Shown one piece after another: positions 11,850-23,292 of a stretch of 64,000 nucleotides of DNA. Under the pieces are notes generated by a model, which saw nothing but the letters and a program-made list of their open reading frames with translations, searched no databases and was not told the origin of the DNA. Made by a program: the position numbers and the translations under genes. Positions within the stretch are counted from its first letter, which is position 1; each line of letters starts with the position of its first letter. Origin of the DNA: Schistocerca nitens (Eukaryota; Arthropoda; Insecta; Orthoptera; Acrididae); contig NC_064615.1 in assembly GCF_023898315.1 (NCBI RefSeq), positions 1,189,436,759-1,189,500,758 on the forward strand. The letters run 5' to 3'.

Positions 11850-13055
11850 TAGAAACATTATTCCATGTTCTTAGTGCTGAATTTATTAATGAAGCAGATG
11901 TTCTCATAATGCTCTCTTTTTCATTCATGCATTATAACTCTAATCTTAATCTATGGAACATGAAGTATGCACAAATAAATCAGAGCAAGAAGTTAGTTGA
12001 AACTGGTTTGCCAACATGTGAGACTGATGTGTACGTGATGTGTGAGACAAGTAACTGTTACAAAGTAGTTTGTTTAATGACTGTTCATGACATTTACAAG
12101 TTACAAAAGTTTACTGCATATATAATTTTCACATTAGGTGCAACAATGTATCACTGATGTAAACATCGAGCAATTTTATGAACAACATATCTCTTAGCTC
12201 TCTATGTAAATATCTACACTGATAACACGTAAAATGTTTGTAGGTGGATAAACTCTATTCTTATTTTGTTATGGATGCAAACAAAAGCTGAAGAGGTAGT
12301 GAGAATATGTTCCTCTCAAAGAGAAGAGGATTACCAAGGTGGCCATTAGGATTAATATCCTGACCTAATTGAGAGGTCACCATGAATAATATTACATTGA
12401 GGAAACATATTACAGCAGTTCCAGCTTTAACCTAATGCATAAATGTGGAATGTGATAATCACATTACCTGTGCTCATCTTGGCTGCAGAAAACATTTATC
12501 TCTAGCATAGATACCACACTCTTGGTTAGGTTATTCATTTATTATTTTATCTATGTATGCAAGAGAGAGCCTTGTAGAGAAATTTTCAGGAAATATAAAA
12601 CACTTACCACTGCTCTCTGTACCTGCAGGCAATCATATTTAATAATATAATGTAATAAACTGCAAAGTACATAAATACAATACACAGGTAAGGGAAAACA
12701 TTCAGAATTACAAATTAGAGAAAGGTTGCAGACCACAGTCCACATGCGCTAGGAACCATTTTTTTTTACAACAGACTGCTATCTGATCTTAAGGCAGCTA
12801 ATTTAAATGCCCTAAAGAACACACTCAAGTGTTTATTAATAGTGAAATGCACTTATTCAATAGAAGATTTCAAACTGTAGTGTTCCTTGTAAAACTGTTA
12901 ATGTATATACCATAAGTTTGTTTTTGTAACCAAAGAACTGATAAATTATGATCTTCACACCTTAAGGTAGCTAATTTAAGTGTCCTACAGAATAAACTGT
13001 AGTGTTTATTAACAGTGAAATGCAGTTATTCATTAGAAGATTTGAAATTGAGCTT
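11850..13055. other. No recognisable feature
   Basis: AT-rich sequence after the gypsy relic. Two related stretches (around 12780-12830 and 12960-13030, sharing CTTAAGGCAGCTAATTTAA-like text and AGTGTTTATTAA) suggest an old local duplication. No gene was supported. Confidence 0.4.
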
Positions 13056-13065
13056 CACTTTTATG

Positions 13066-13280
13066 TCCGCAGCTCGTGGTCGTGCGGTAGCGTTCTCGCT
13101 TCCCACGCCCGGGTTCCCGGGTTCGATTACCGGCGGGGTCAGGGATTTTCTCTGCCTCGTGATGACTGGGTGTTGTGTGCTGTCCTTAGGTTAGTTAGGT
13201 TTAAGTAGTTCTAAGTTCTAGGGGACTGATGACCATAGATGTTAAGTCCCATAGCGCTCAGAGCCATTTGAACCATTTTT
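13066..13280 (+). mobile_element. tRNA-derived SINE with perfect 10-bp target-site duplication
   Basis: A 215-bp element with a tRNA-like head. An A-box-like GTGGTCGTGCGGTAGCG is followed by an anticodon-loop-like TTCCCAC (CCC, glycine-like) and a B box GGGTTCGATTACC. The body ends GAGCCATTTGAACC and TTTTT. It is bounded by identical CACTTTTATG copies at 13056-13065 and 13281-13290. I recognise this as a SINE type common in grasshopper genomes (from memory). The perfect duplication suggests a fairly young insertion. The head drives RNA polymerase III transcription in intact copies; mobility depends on LINE proteins in trans. Confidence 0.9.
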
Positions 13281-13290
13281 CACTTTTATG

Positions 13291-13887
13291 ACAATGTATG
13301 GATTTATCTTTCATTGGCAAGAGAAGTAAATGTACTGATGTATAATCATGTACCTCAATGCACATGTGAACTAAATCTATGGCAATGTCTGAAACCTGTC
13401 TGTTATATGGACAGCAAATCAATGAATAAAATAAACTGATGTTGCTTTCATTCAATATATTCATAATAAGAAGGAATGTAGTTAGGTAGGAAATGCACAT
13501 AGCAATTTATAAAAGAAAGGATTTAATTATTCTGTACCTAATTTTCTTTGTTTTCGTAAACCAGCTGCTGGCTATGGGTGTACATGTAAAGGCTGCATCA
13601 GCAAAAATAATGTTACTGATAATAGTAAAAGCGATGGGCACTGTTTTAATCCCTACTTTAGAAACAACAACACTTATTGAACACAAATAAACTTCCGTAA
13701 CAAAAGATTACCTATTAGTCTAAAAAACAAAAGAATAACAATTATTGAAGGAAATTAATATACACCATTAATGCGTAATAGTTTGTGGTTGAATTGGTAT
13801 TGAGTCCAAGTCCTACTATTTTGTCAAGCACAAGGAATTGCTCTGTCTTATTGTGTTTTTGTTCTCATCTTTGGATTTGACCAAACA
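13291..13887. other. AT-rich interval, no assigned gene
   Basis: An unassigned hydrophobic open stretch occurs on both strands around 13493-13690. The minus-strand version (IAFTIISNIIFADAAFTCTP and onward) is not recognised. No other signal was seen. Confidence 0.35.
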
Positions 13888-13889
13888 TA

Positions 13890-15225
13890 CGAGGGCAGTT
13901 CAGAAAGTAACCTCCGATTGGTCACAGTGCGGGTTGTGGGGGGAGTAGCAACGCCATCTGTGCGTTCACACACTCAACAGGTCAGTCGGCATCAAGCCGT
14001 GGTCGAGTGAACGTCGTACCTGCGCTAGTTTAGTTTTTGTGGCAGTTTGAAATGTGTGTTGCAATAGAAAACCCCGCCAAATGTGAAGTGCGTGCTGTCA
14101 TAAGGTTTTTTACAGCCAAAGGATATTCTGCAGCAGCTATTCATTGTGAGCTTTGTGCCGTGTATGGACCAAGAGTTATGAGTGAAGGAGTTGTCCGTGA
14201 ATGGGTACGTTTATTTAAAAGTGGACGAGAAAACGTTCATGATGAAGAGAGGAGTGGTAGACCATCATTGGTGACTGACGAACTTGTTCAGACAGTTGAT
14301 GCAAAAGTTCGTGAAAATCGACGTTTCTCAATGTCGGAGTTGTCTACTGGTTTTCCACAGATTTCTAAGACTCTCTTGTACGAGATAGTGACAGCAAGAT
14401 TGGGTTACCGTAAGTTCTGTGCACGGTGGGTGCCCAAAATTCTTACCAACCACCACAAAACTCAAAGAATGGCCTCTGCATTAGACTTTCTGTCACGTTA
14501 TGAGGACGAAGGAGAACCATTGTTAAACAGAATTGTGACCGGTGATGAAACCTGGATTAAGTACGTGAACCCTGAGACAAAAGAACAATCAAAGATGTGG
14601 GCACATTCAAATTCGCCTACCAAACCAAGAAAAGCCTCGCAAGATTTTTCTGCCAGAAAACTGATGGCAACGGTGTTTTGGGATGCCAAAGGGGTGTTGT
14701 TGGTTGAATTCATGGAACGTGGTATGACCATTAATCAAGACGTGTACTGTGAAACAATAAAAAAGTTACGACGGGCTATACAGAACAAACGCCGTGGTAT
14801 GCTGACTTCCGGTATCGTTTTTTTTGCACGATAACGCCCGTCCTCACTCTGCTCGCAGAACAACGGCCCTTCTTGAGTCCTTCAAGTGGGACATTATCAA
14901 CCATCCACCTTACAGCCCAGACCTGGCGCCAAGTGATTATCACCTCTTCATGCATTTGAAGAAATGGCTCGGGTCACAGCGGTTTGATGACGACGAAGAG
15001 CTCAAAGATGCGGTCACAGGCTGGCTCCAGGCACAAGCGGGTGATTTTTATGCAGAAGGAATTTCAAAGCTTGTGAGAAGATATGATAAGTGCCTCAATC
15101 GCTATGGAGACTATGTAGAAAAATAGTGCAAATATGTAGTTGTAAGATGTATATATTAAAATATTTTTATTTAACTTGGTGTATTTTTTTAAATCAACCG
15201 GAGGTTACTGTCTGAACGGCCCTCG
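13890..15225 (+). mobile_element. mariner element with 31-bp inverted repeats
   Basis: A 1336-bp element flanked by TA at 13888-13889 and 15226-15227. The inverted repeats begin CGAGGGCAGTTCAGAAAGTA (left) and, on the minus strand, CGAGGGCCGTTCAGACAGTA (right), and continue to ACCTCCGATTG or ACCTCCGGTTG. It contains one transposase gene, nearly complete. TA duplication and catalytic spacing place it in Tc1/mariner, mariner branch. Confidence 0.95.
14052..15126 (+). pseudogene. mariner transposase, single frameshift
   Basis: Start ATG at 14052 (the ORF is open slightly upstream only through a non-ATG codon). N-terminal helix-turn-helix region: VIRFFTAKGYSAAAIHCEL and GVVREWVRLFKSGRENVHDE. Then RWVPKILTNHHK, catalytic D1 in GDETWIKY, and after a frameshift D2 in HDNARPHS and D3 in YSPDLAPSDYHLF. 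Thirty-four residues separate D2 and D3, the mariner D34D hallmark. The frame breaks at the T run near 14818-14825: one T too many turns the expected hydrophobic-HDNARPH join into a stop at 14832-14834. The second part (from about 14825) runs to the terminal YVEK stop. Otherwise full length, about 350 residues. The transposase cuts and pastes the element at TA sites in the nucleus. Confidence 0.93.
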
Positions 15226-15239
15226 TATAACAAGCAATA

Positions 15240-15780
15240 TCTCAAAAAATGCTGTTGTGGGCTAGCACTTTCATCCAAAGACCCCTTCAATTGTTATATT
15301 TTGGCATTATGTATGAAAATTTCTTTCTATACTTTTCTATTATTTTATCATAATTCATTGTTCAGAATTTGATGTATGCTATTTTGCAAAGCTCCACTAA
15401 GTCTGGCAGTTGCGGACACCACAGATTCATCACTTGAAGCACTGTACAACATAAGTGTAAGTATGTCCATATGAACAGCAGCAGTGGTCACATTTCACAT
15501 ATAGAGGCAAAGCCACATAACGCAAGCTATGAAGAGACCAGCACTGGGCAACTTTATATTTGGTGGCTACAGGTGATCGGCCTGTTGTATTGGAGGTGTT
15601 CCTGTTGCAGGCACCATTGTGGGTGAAGTTACACTTTTTGGGGTACATAAGTATCTTCCATTTGCACATCCAGCACAGTTACTAAAGATATCAAAAGCCC
15701 AAAGAGGAAATTACACAGAATTACACAGAAGATAATTGTTATTAGGTCATTATCAACAATGTTCTACATTTTCAAGAGCG
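15240..15780. other. Interval with a cysteine-rich open frame on the minus strand
   Basis: The minus strand at 15430-15669 is open for 79 codons and rich in Cys, Tyr and Thr (for example VKCDHCCCSYGHTYTYVV). No family is recognised, and no clear splice sites or signal peptide were identified. It may be chance or an exon. The rest of the interval shows nothing. Confidence 0.3.
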
Positions 15781-15782
15781 GC

Positions 15783-16026
15783 TTTGGGTTGGGTTGGGTT
15801 GTTTTTTGGGGAGGTGACCAGACAGCGAGGTCATTGGTTCCATCAGATTAGACAAGGACGGGGAAGGGAGTCGACAGTGCCCTTTCAAAGGAACCATACT
15901 GGCATTTGCCTGGAGCAATTTAGGGAAGTCACAGAAAACCTAAATCAGGATGGCCAGATGCAGGACTGAACCTTCATCCTCCTGAATGCAAATCCAGTGA
16001 GCTAACCAAGGCGCCACCTCGCTCGG
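15783..16026 (-). mobile_element. tRNA-derived SINE, second family
   Basis: Read on the minus strand, the head is GCGAGGTGGCGCCTTGGTTA (A-box-like) and a B-box-like GGTTCAGTCC, followed by a body with TTTAGGTTTTCTGTGACTTC and GGTTCCTTTGAAAGGGCACT. It ends in a CAACCCAACCCAACCC tail. I recognise this as another SINE type abundant in Orthoptera (from memory). Target-site duplications are not clear. It is unrelated in sequence to the SINE at 13066 except for the tRNA-like head. Confidence 0.8.
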
Positions 16027-16029
16027 TGG

Positions 16030-17085
16030 TGACTTTGGAATTGGCTTACAAGGCTGCTAGATATAGTTCATGTTTTTGTAAAATGTATAAAAGTTGAACA
16101 CAATACACTTATTTATGCTTAAAATAATTACCACTAATAATGAATTATGTATTCATCAATAGTTATTTATTTCAATTTTGTACAAGTGAAGCAAATATTT
16201 GATATGATATTTGTGGCTAAAAACTGGCGATTTCCATTTTAAAAGTCTTCGGCTGAAATCACTTTGAAGAATATTATTTAGAAATGTGATATTTATAGAC
16301 TGAAAAGACTTCAAAATTATGATGGCAAAGACCATGTTCTACTATACAGAACAAAAGGGGACTGTGATAAATAAAGAAGATATTTTCAGTTACCGAACAG
16401 TGGATCACGACAAACTATAATCACAAAGCACTGAAAGATATTTCAAAGTATTATGCCAAAATACAACAATTGAAGAGGTTGGTGGAAGTAAGCGCTAACC
16501 CAGCACAGTGTTTTTTGGGATACTGAATGTCATATGTTTGGCCAAATTGAAAGACAAGGACAAAAATACAACAGGACAAAGAAACTTATATAGTATACAA
16601 TGATTTCTAGCATTATACATAGAACTGTGCATTACCAGCATGTGGTGTGTTTCTAAACACAACAGATTAAGAGATAAAACTGAAGGTTAGTACCTTCTTC
16701 CACTGACCCCTTCATTATTATTATGTACATCAAAATTCACAAAAGATACTCTGTCATATGATTTACTAATCATTCTGGGTAAACAAGAAAAAAGAACTGT
16801 ATGCAAATAAGACAATTTTCGGAAGCCCATTTGTGCATGAAAAACAGGCATCATTAAATCTGGCAAACTGATACAAACTCAAAATTACTATGAAATGTTG
16901 TTAAAAAATCAAGTAACATGCAAATTATGCCTCAAATAACTCATTCTGAGAACAGACTTCAGGCTATATGGAATGTAATGAGAAGAGAGAAAGGACAACC
17001 AGCCACATCACTATTGAACTGGATGGAAGGTCTGTAACTGAAGAGTCACAGCAGCAAATATATTTAATATACATTTCTGATATGA
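16030..17085. other. AT-rich interval, no gene seen
   Basis: No open frame, RNA gene or repeat could be supported between the SINE and the Penelope-like fragment. Confidence 0.4.
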
Positions 17086-17087
17086 AT

Positions 17088-17425
17088 ATAATAGAAAGAA
17101 ACATTCCACATGGGAAAAATATATTAAAAAAAGATGCTGTGACTAACCAAATGGGAAAGCGTTGGTAGATAGACACAATAAAAAACACACAAACACACAC
17201 ACAAATATCAAGCTTTCACAACCCACGGTTGCTTCATCAGGAAAGAGGGAAGGAGAGGGAAAGACGAAATGATGTGGGTTTTAAGGGAGAGGATAAGGAG
17301 TCATTCCAATCCCGGGACTGGAAAGACTTACCTTAGGGGAAAAAAGGGACAGGTATACACTCGCACACACACACATATCCATCCGCACATATACAGACAC
17401 AAGCCCAAACTCTAAAATCGCAAAG
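17088..17425 (-). mobile_element. Penelope-like element (family A) 3'-end fragment
   Basis: Minus-strand sequence matches the 3' untranslated tails of the elements at 21.7 and 25.7-26.1 kb: CTCTCCTTCCCTCTTTCCTG, the hammerhead-like core, a GTGTGT-rich stretch, TCTACCAACGCTTTC and finally TTCCCATGTGGAATGTTTC. It lacks all coding sequence (5'-truncated). It abuts the 5' side of the LINE starting near 17455. Confidence 0.8.
17214..17240 (-). ncRNA. Hammerhead-ribozyme-like core
   Basis: The minus strand reads CTGATGA, one A, GCAACC, loop GTG, GGTTGT, GAAA. The helix pairs fully (one G-U). This is the CUGANGA/helix II/GAAA layout of hammerhead ribozymes, with one extra base after CUGAUGA. Helices I and III could not be assigned with certainty. 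Confidence 0.5.
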
Positions 17426-17464
17426 TGCCAAACTTAAAGTATACATTCAGTCAGTCAGGGACGT

Positions 17465-17925
17465 GGCCTAGCGGAAATTTTACATATTGAACATGGAATA
17501 AATGCTACTTCTTCTGTAAAGCCAGGTGCACCAATGGCTGAGCTAACAAGAAACATAAAAGATGCAAAAACGTCTAATTCTAATCGATGTCCTGTAATAA
17601 TTGGGGGTGCCAATGACGTATAAAAAAATGAATTAATTAAAGTCACAAATAGCTTGAAAGAAACCTTGAGTTGAAACAAGAATGCATCAGTAGTTGTCGT
17701 TGGAATTCCACCTGATAGAGAGTTCTTGTGTGAATGTAGAAATTGCTAAGGCAAACAGACAGTTCAAAAAAATATATATATAAAGCATTCCTCGACACAC
17801 ATTTCATATCTATTGATTTCTTGCAGCAAGAAGACTTTATGAAACATGGTTTGCATTTGCATGCAAGTGGAAAATCACTCCTTGGACATAAAATTGTACA
17901 ATTGCTAGGACAAAAAAGAGACCAT
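17465..17925 (+). pseudogene. LINE ORF1 with SGNH/GDSL-esterase-like domain
   Basis: Readable pieces are EHGINATSSVKPGAPMAELT, then VIIGGANDV (the G-x-N-D block III of SGNH hydrolases), VVVVGIPPDRE, and near 17845 HGLHLHASGKSLLGHKIVQL (the block V His region). The N-terminal GDS block would lie just before 17465 and is missing or damaged. Esterase-type ORF1 proteins are known from CR1-like LINEs, where they are thought to bind membranes or RNA during retrotransposition. Stops and frameshifts at about 17622, 17670 and 17720-17840 break the gene. Confidence 0.65.
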
Positions 17926-17932
17926 TGTTATA

Positions 17933-18380
17933 GTGGATAATCCATCATCAGCAGCAGAACCCAATCCAGTAACAGCACAAACAGCAGAGGCTCAACCAAC
18001 ACTAAAACCAGCTTCATCTACAGCAACACCAAGAGTGTCAGTAATGAGTAATCCAGGAACCACAACAACAGTCTTAACAACAACAGCAGAAGCCCAACCA
18101 ACACCGCTACCAGCTTCAGTAACCACTTCATCAGAAACAACAACAGCAGCAGCAGCAATAATTTCTGGGGTACCAATTAGTCCAGTAACAGCAGAAGCCC
18201 AACAAACAACACAATAAGCATCATCTGCAGTACCACCAACAGCATCAGCAATGAGCACTCCATCTTAGCAACAAAAGCAGAAGCCCAACCGACACAACTA
18301 GCATCAGTGACCATTTCATCAAAACCAACAGAAGCAGCAGCAATAATTTCTGGGCTACCAATTAGAAGAAGTGTGAGACA
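17933..18380 (+). pseudogene. Low-complexity Thr/Ala/Pro-rich tail of ORF1
   Basis: A 94-codon open stretch (17933-18217) and its continuation repeat the text AEAQPT about every 20-25 residues (for example TTTAEAQPTPLPASVTTSSE). It looks like an imperfect protein repeat linker between the esterase domain and ORF2. No fold is recognised. Stops at 18218 and 18268 break it. Confidence 0.5.
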
Positions 18381-18474
18381 GCCAAATCACCTCAAGGATT
18401 TTTTAGTGACAAAGAGCCACAAGAAAGCAGTGTTAATATAAGTAATAATTTATTTAACTTTGCGTCTAATAATC

Positions 18475-19139
18475 AGTTTTCAGTCCTGTATCAGAATGTA
18501 CAAGGTTTATGTAATAAGCTGGGTGAACTTGAAGTCTTGTTGAGTGACAGTTTTATCCAAGTATCAGTTGTATGTGTCAGTGAATACTGGTTACAAAACT
18601 CTCAAATATGTACAGCAGCCCTTCCCAAATTTAAAATCATAAGCAGTTTTTGCAGAGAAAAGTACAGATGTGGAGGTGTTTGTATTTATGTTAGAGATAA
18701 TCTTAATTCTAAAGAAGTAAATTTAAGCAAAGCATAGTGTATAGAAAAAGAATTTGAATACTGTATCTGTGAACTGACTGTCTGTGGTTTGGTAACTATC
18801 TGTATATATAGGTCAACTTCTGGGAATGTTCCTTTATTTTTTAAAAAAATCTTGAGAATCTAATGAATGAATTGAGTCTTAGGTCAAAATCAGCAGTTGT
18901 ACTGGCTAATTTCAATGTCAATTTTAGAAGTAACAGTAATGCCCACAAGGATCAATTGCTAAATCTCTTGACCTCATATAATTTAGAACCTACAGTAACT
19001 GATGTCACCAAGTATGAAGATGGGTGTGAGACAACAACTGATCAGGTGTTTATTAACAAAGAGACTTGTAGCTATGAGGTTGAAGTAACAGATACTGGTT
19101 TCTCTGACCACATGGCAATCAAGCTCTTAGTAAAAAAAT
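18475..19139 (+). pseudogene. LINE APE-type endonuclease
   Basis: Starts near FSVLYQNVQGLCNKLGELEV (the Asn-containing first motif), then VVCVSEYWL (catalytic Glu), CGGVCIYVRD, a stop near 18735, ICIYRSTSGNVP, VVLANFNVNF where the usual GDFN has changed to ANFN, and DTGFSDHMAI (the SDH motif). The domain nicks target DNA to prime reverse transcription. Stops and the altered GDFN site show it is inactive. Confidence 0.8.
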
Positions 19140-19769
19140 ATGGTTAGGAAAAAATATGGCAGTGGAAACCATATAGAAACAAGATACATTAATGAAAGTA
19201 GCCTTTGGAATTTTTATAGCATGTTGCATAGTGTTGAATGGGACACAGACCCAAACAAAACTGTAGACTCTAAATACGAGTCATTTTTCTCTGATTACAA
19301 ATACTGCTTTGATGTTGCTTTCCCCCTCAAAAAAGTAAAAATCTCTCTGAAATCTAATTCATTGTTAACTGCGGGAATTAAGAAATCTGCAGGTACTCTT
19401 AGAAATCTGAGATGGCGTTCAAAGTGTAATGCAGCATTAAAACCATAGCTTAGATGCTACAGAAAAGTCTACAGAAAAGTTACTCATGCAGTAAAAAAAC
19501 TGAACAATGATTTAATTACCAGAAAAGGCAGCAATAAAACCATATCAGTTTGGAAGGTCATAAACCATAACACTGGTAAATCCAAAGTGACAAACAATAA
19601 TTTAATCATAAAAAGGGGAGAAAAGTTGTTGAAGACCCTCGATGTGTTGCCAGTATGTTCAATGACTACTACATTAACAGTGCTCAAAATCTTATCAAGA
19701 ACATGGGGAACTCAAAAAGTTAGTAACTAAAAGTTCCATCAAATTACAAGACAATGTTTTTGTACCCAG

Positions 19770-21339
19770 TTACACATTGAGAAGTAAGAAATGCAATTAA
19801 CAAGCTGAAAAATAAAATGTCCTGTGGATGTGATGGTATTCCTTATAAGGTTATAAAAATAGCACAAACAAAAAATAACTGAACTAGCAGATATTATTAA
19901 TATATCATTTAAAACTGGTGAATTCCCTTCTGCACTTAAAAACTCAATAATAAAGCCAGTTTATAAAAAAGACTGCCCATATACCATACCAAATTATAGA
20001 CCATTATCACAGCTGTCAGGTTTTGCTAAAGTAATTGAGAGGATTATGTAGGAGAGACTGTTGAGTTTCCTAAACAAATGCAAAATTATAACCAATGCAC
20101 AGAATGGGTTCAGGAAAAACAGGTCTACAGAAACAGCTGTATATCACTTCTTGGAATGGGTTTTAACTGCAATTGATAATGAGGACTTAAACTGTGGAAT
20201 ATTTTTAGATCTATCCAAGGCATTTGACCTCATCAGCCATGATATTTTGCTAGAGAAACTGTATTGCTACGGAGAATGTGGAAAAGCATACAGCTGGTTT
20301 CAATCGTATCTGTGCAACAGATATCAAAGCGTTGAAATAATACATAAGGGCACAAAATATTACTCAACATATCTGAAAGTCTACTGTGGTGTACCCCACG
20401 ATTCTGTTCTAGGCCCTCTGCTGTTCTTAGTTTTTATTAATGATTTTCCTAACCATCTAACAAGAGCAGAATCAGTACTTTTTGCAGACGATACAAGCCT
20501 TTTTATTAAGGGTGCTAGTGAAACTGACCTACAAGGAAAAATAGCTTCAACAATGAATTAGGCAGCTGAATGGTTTAAGGACAATTACTTAATTATAAAT
20601 AACAAAAAACCACTTGGTTGAACTTTAGGCACATAAGGAACAAAGTAAAAAATAACATAAGAGTAGAGATTGGGAAATGTTTGATAGAACAAACTTCTTT
20701 TACGAAATTTTTAGGTGTATGGCTGGACAATAACTTGAGATGGGAAAAACATGTTGAACTATTGAATAAAAAATTTAGTATTCACTGTTATATATTAATA
20801 AAACTTAAAGAAAACTGCAATTTTTCAACAGTACTATGTGCCTACTACTCTTACATACATAGTAATCTAAGATATGGTATTATATTTTGGGGGAATACAG
20901 GTTTCACAAAAAGTTATTTAAGCTGCAAAAGAGAGCTATTCGTATTCTGAAGAGTGTTGCCTACAGAGATCCTTGTAGAGGACTCTTTAAGGAGTTGCAA
21001 ATTTTGAACCTCCCTAGTTTATTCATCTATGAATCAGTATGTTTCCTGAAGTCAAATCAAGAATTCTCTTCTCTATACAGTGAAGTACACGACTATCAAA
21101 CCAAAAACAAGCATAATTTCCATAGAAACATACATTCAAAATCCCTGTACCAAAACAGTGTGATGTATCTACCCAAAATAATGTTCAATGCCTTACCAAA
21201 ACAAAAAAAAGCACACAAAACTTACATATATTTTAAAAAAGAATTAAAGAGGCTACTATTAGTTCAAAGTTTCTATAATGTTGATGAATTTCTTTGCTAT
21301 CTAAACATATGGTGCTCATCTTTTGATTTTTCTGCGTAA
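19770..21339 (+). pseudogene. LINE reverse transcriptase
   Basis: Motif order: KLKNKMSCGCDGIPYKVIK (19800-19860), SIIKPVYKKDCP, IPNYRPLSQLSGFAKVIER, then the long open part 20061-20561 with NGFRKNRSTETAVYHFL, LDLSKAFDLISHDIL (motif A Asp), VPHDSVLGPLLFLVF (motif B; H replaces Q) and VLFADDTSLF (motif C, catalytic ADD intact). Thumb and C-terminal region (20618-21339) are in shifted frames and end KRLLLVQSFYNVDEFL. Stops near 19870, 20049 and 20560 and frameshifts at 20615 and 20890-20950 disable it. Confidence 0.88.
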
Positions 21340-21573
21340 ACCTTCATTTTTTACAACTTGCATGTAAAAAGAAGACAAAATATGTGAAGTGTAATTAAGA
21401 AAATATTAAAGTGTAATTAAGAAGAAAATGTTATTTCCCTTAATGGATTTTTTTTTGGTATAAACCTTGTAAATTTTTTCTCATCTTGCATGTAAAAAGA
21501 AGACAACGTATGTGAAGTGTAACTACGAAAAGTTATATATATTTCCTATGTGGAATGTTTCCCTCTATTATAA

Positions 21574-21966
<393 letters not shown>

Positions 21967-22029
21967 ATGGTCAGAATGTGGTCAATAGTGCTAAAATTGC
22001 TTCAGAATCCTGCTTGTTCTATAGGTTGG

Positions 22030-22116
22030 GCTGTTTCTGTAGACCTGTTTTTCCTGAACCCATTCTGTGCATTGGTTATAATTTTGCATTTGTTTAGGAA
22101 ACTCAACAGTCTCTCC
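22030..22116 (-). repeat. 87-bp inverted copy of the nearby LINE RT
   Basis: The reverse complement of this stretch equals 20051-20137 of the LINE reverse transcriptase with no difference that I could see. It is joined at its right side to PLE coding sequence (junction around 22116 with an AGG/GG overlap). The adjoining 63 bp on the left (21967-22029) were not identified. Confidence 0.88.
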
Positions 22117-23133
22117 CTGGGCTTCAGCAGTGGTGATGTTGGGAGTAGGATTAAGGTTTTTTAAGAAGGATTGAGAGGCAAGGCTGGAAGTCAGAAATTC
22201 CTGGAAGGTTTGGAGAGGGTGATTTTGAGGAAGAGGAGGTGGGTCCCGCTGTGACGGAGGACGGAACTGTTCCAGGCAGGGTTCAATTTGAATAGTGTCT
22301 TGGGGAGTTGGATCATTAGGGGTAGGATTAGGATCATTTTTCTTCGTGGCAAAGTGATACTTCCAGCAGAGAGTACGAGTGTAGGACAGTAAATCTTTGA
22401 CGAGGGCTGTTTGGTTGAATCTGGGAGTGGGGCTGAAGGTGAGGCCTTTGGTTAGGACAGAGGTTTCGGATTGGGAGAGAGGTTTGGAGGAAAGGTTAAC
22501 TACTGAATTAGGGTGTTGTGGTACCAGATTGCGTTGATAGGAATTTTGAGGTTTTGGAGGGAGTGGAGCTGGAAGTGGGAGATTGAGTAGATGGGAGAGA
22601 CTGGGTTTGTGTGCAATGAGAGGTGGTTGAGGTTTGCTGGAAAGGTTGTGAAGGGTGAGTGAGTTGCCTTTCCGGAGGTGGGAAACCAGGAGATTGGATA
22701 GTTTTTTGAGGTGAAGAGTGGCATGCTGTTCTAATTTGCGGTTGGCCTGTAGGAGGATGCTGTGAATAGCCGGTGTGGATGTGGGAGAGGAAAGATTGAG
22801 GACTTTTATTAAGGATAGGAGTTGACGGGTGTGTTCATTGGCTGAGTTGATGTGTAGGTGAAGGATTAGGTGGGTGAGGGCAATGGATTGTTCAGTTTGG
22901 AACTGGTATAGGGACTGGTGGAAAGAAGGGTTGCAGCCAGAGATGGGAACTTTAAGTGTGAGGCCTTTGGGGGTTATGCCAAATATCAGACAAGCCTGAT
23001 AAAATAAAATATGCGAGCGTAATCTGGCTAGGGTGAAGGCATGTTTGCAGAGGGAATGTAAATAAAACTTAATGGGGTCGTTGTGGTGGTGTTGTGAGGG
23101 TGACATGGTATTAGAAGGTGGAAAGTGTAACAT
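22117..23133 (-). pseudogene. Penelope-like element (family A) N-terminal part of the polyprotein, chimeric
   Basis: The open frame 21991-23133 (380 codons) starts MLHFPPSNTMSPSQHHHNDP and encodes the Pro/Leu/Ser-rich N-terminal region that precedes RT in these elements (motifs GITPKGLTLKVPISGCNPSF, KGLTFSPTPRFNQTALVKDL). PLE identity ends at PNITTAEAQ near 22117; the last roughly 42 residues are translated from the antisense LINE scrap and adjoining sequence. RT is absent. The part 22119-22624 is nearly identical to the plus-strand copy starting at 23309, forming an inverted repeat with an approximately 0.7 kb centre. The function of this N-terminal region is not known to me. Confidence 0.75.
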
Positions 23134-23292
23134 GAGGTTGAAATGAAAATGAAAGATAAAAATATATGGGGAGAGATAAAGGTGAACTAGAAAGCAACTG
23201 GAGATCTGATATGAAAAAAGGCGAAAAAGTGTTGGTTAAGTTGATCCTGTGGTGAATTTGGGTTGGTAGACAGCAATGTGCATAAAGGTTAG

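Larger units (their letters stand above)
17455..21540 (+). mobile_element. CR1-like LINE with esterase ORF1, degraded
   Basis: Plus-strand order is an SGNH-esterase-like ORF1 (17465-17925), a Thr/Ala/Pro/Glu-rich linker (17933-18380), APE endonuclease (18475-19139), a linker, and reverse transcriptase (about 19770-21339). The 3' UTR contains a roughly 125-bp direct repeat (21337-21410 and 21460-21532, both with TTGCATGTAAAAAGAAGACA). Several stops and frameshifts are present. It is joined at its 3' side to a CA/TA microsatellite and PLE sequence. The 5' end abuts a PLE tail and may be truncated. Confidence 0.85.

Noticed and set aside
12551..12745. Minus-strand 64-codon frame as an upstream ABCA exon
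   Set aside because: No ABCA-like residues and no clear acceptor or donor.
13493..13690. Hydrophobic open frame, considered as an ABCA transmembrane exon or mitochondrial insertion
   Set aside because: No matching motif on either strand and no convincing splice sites.
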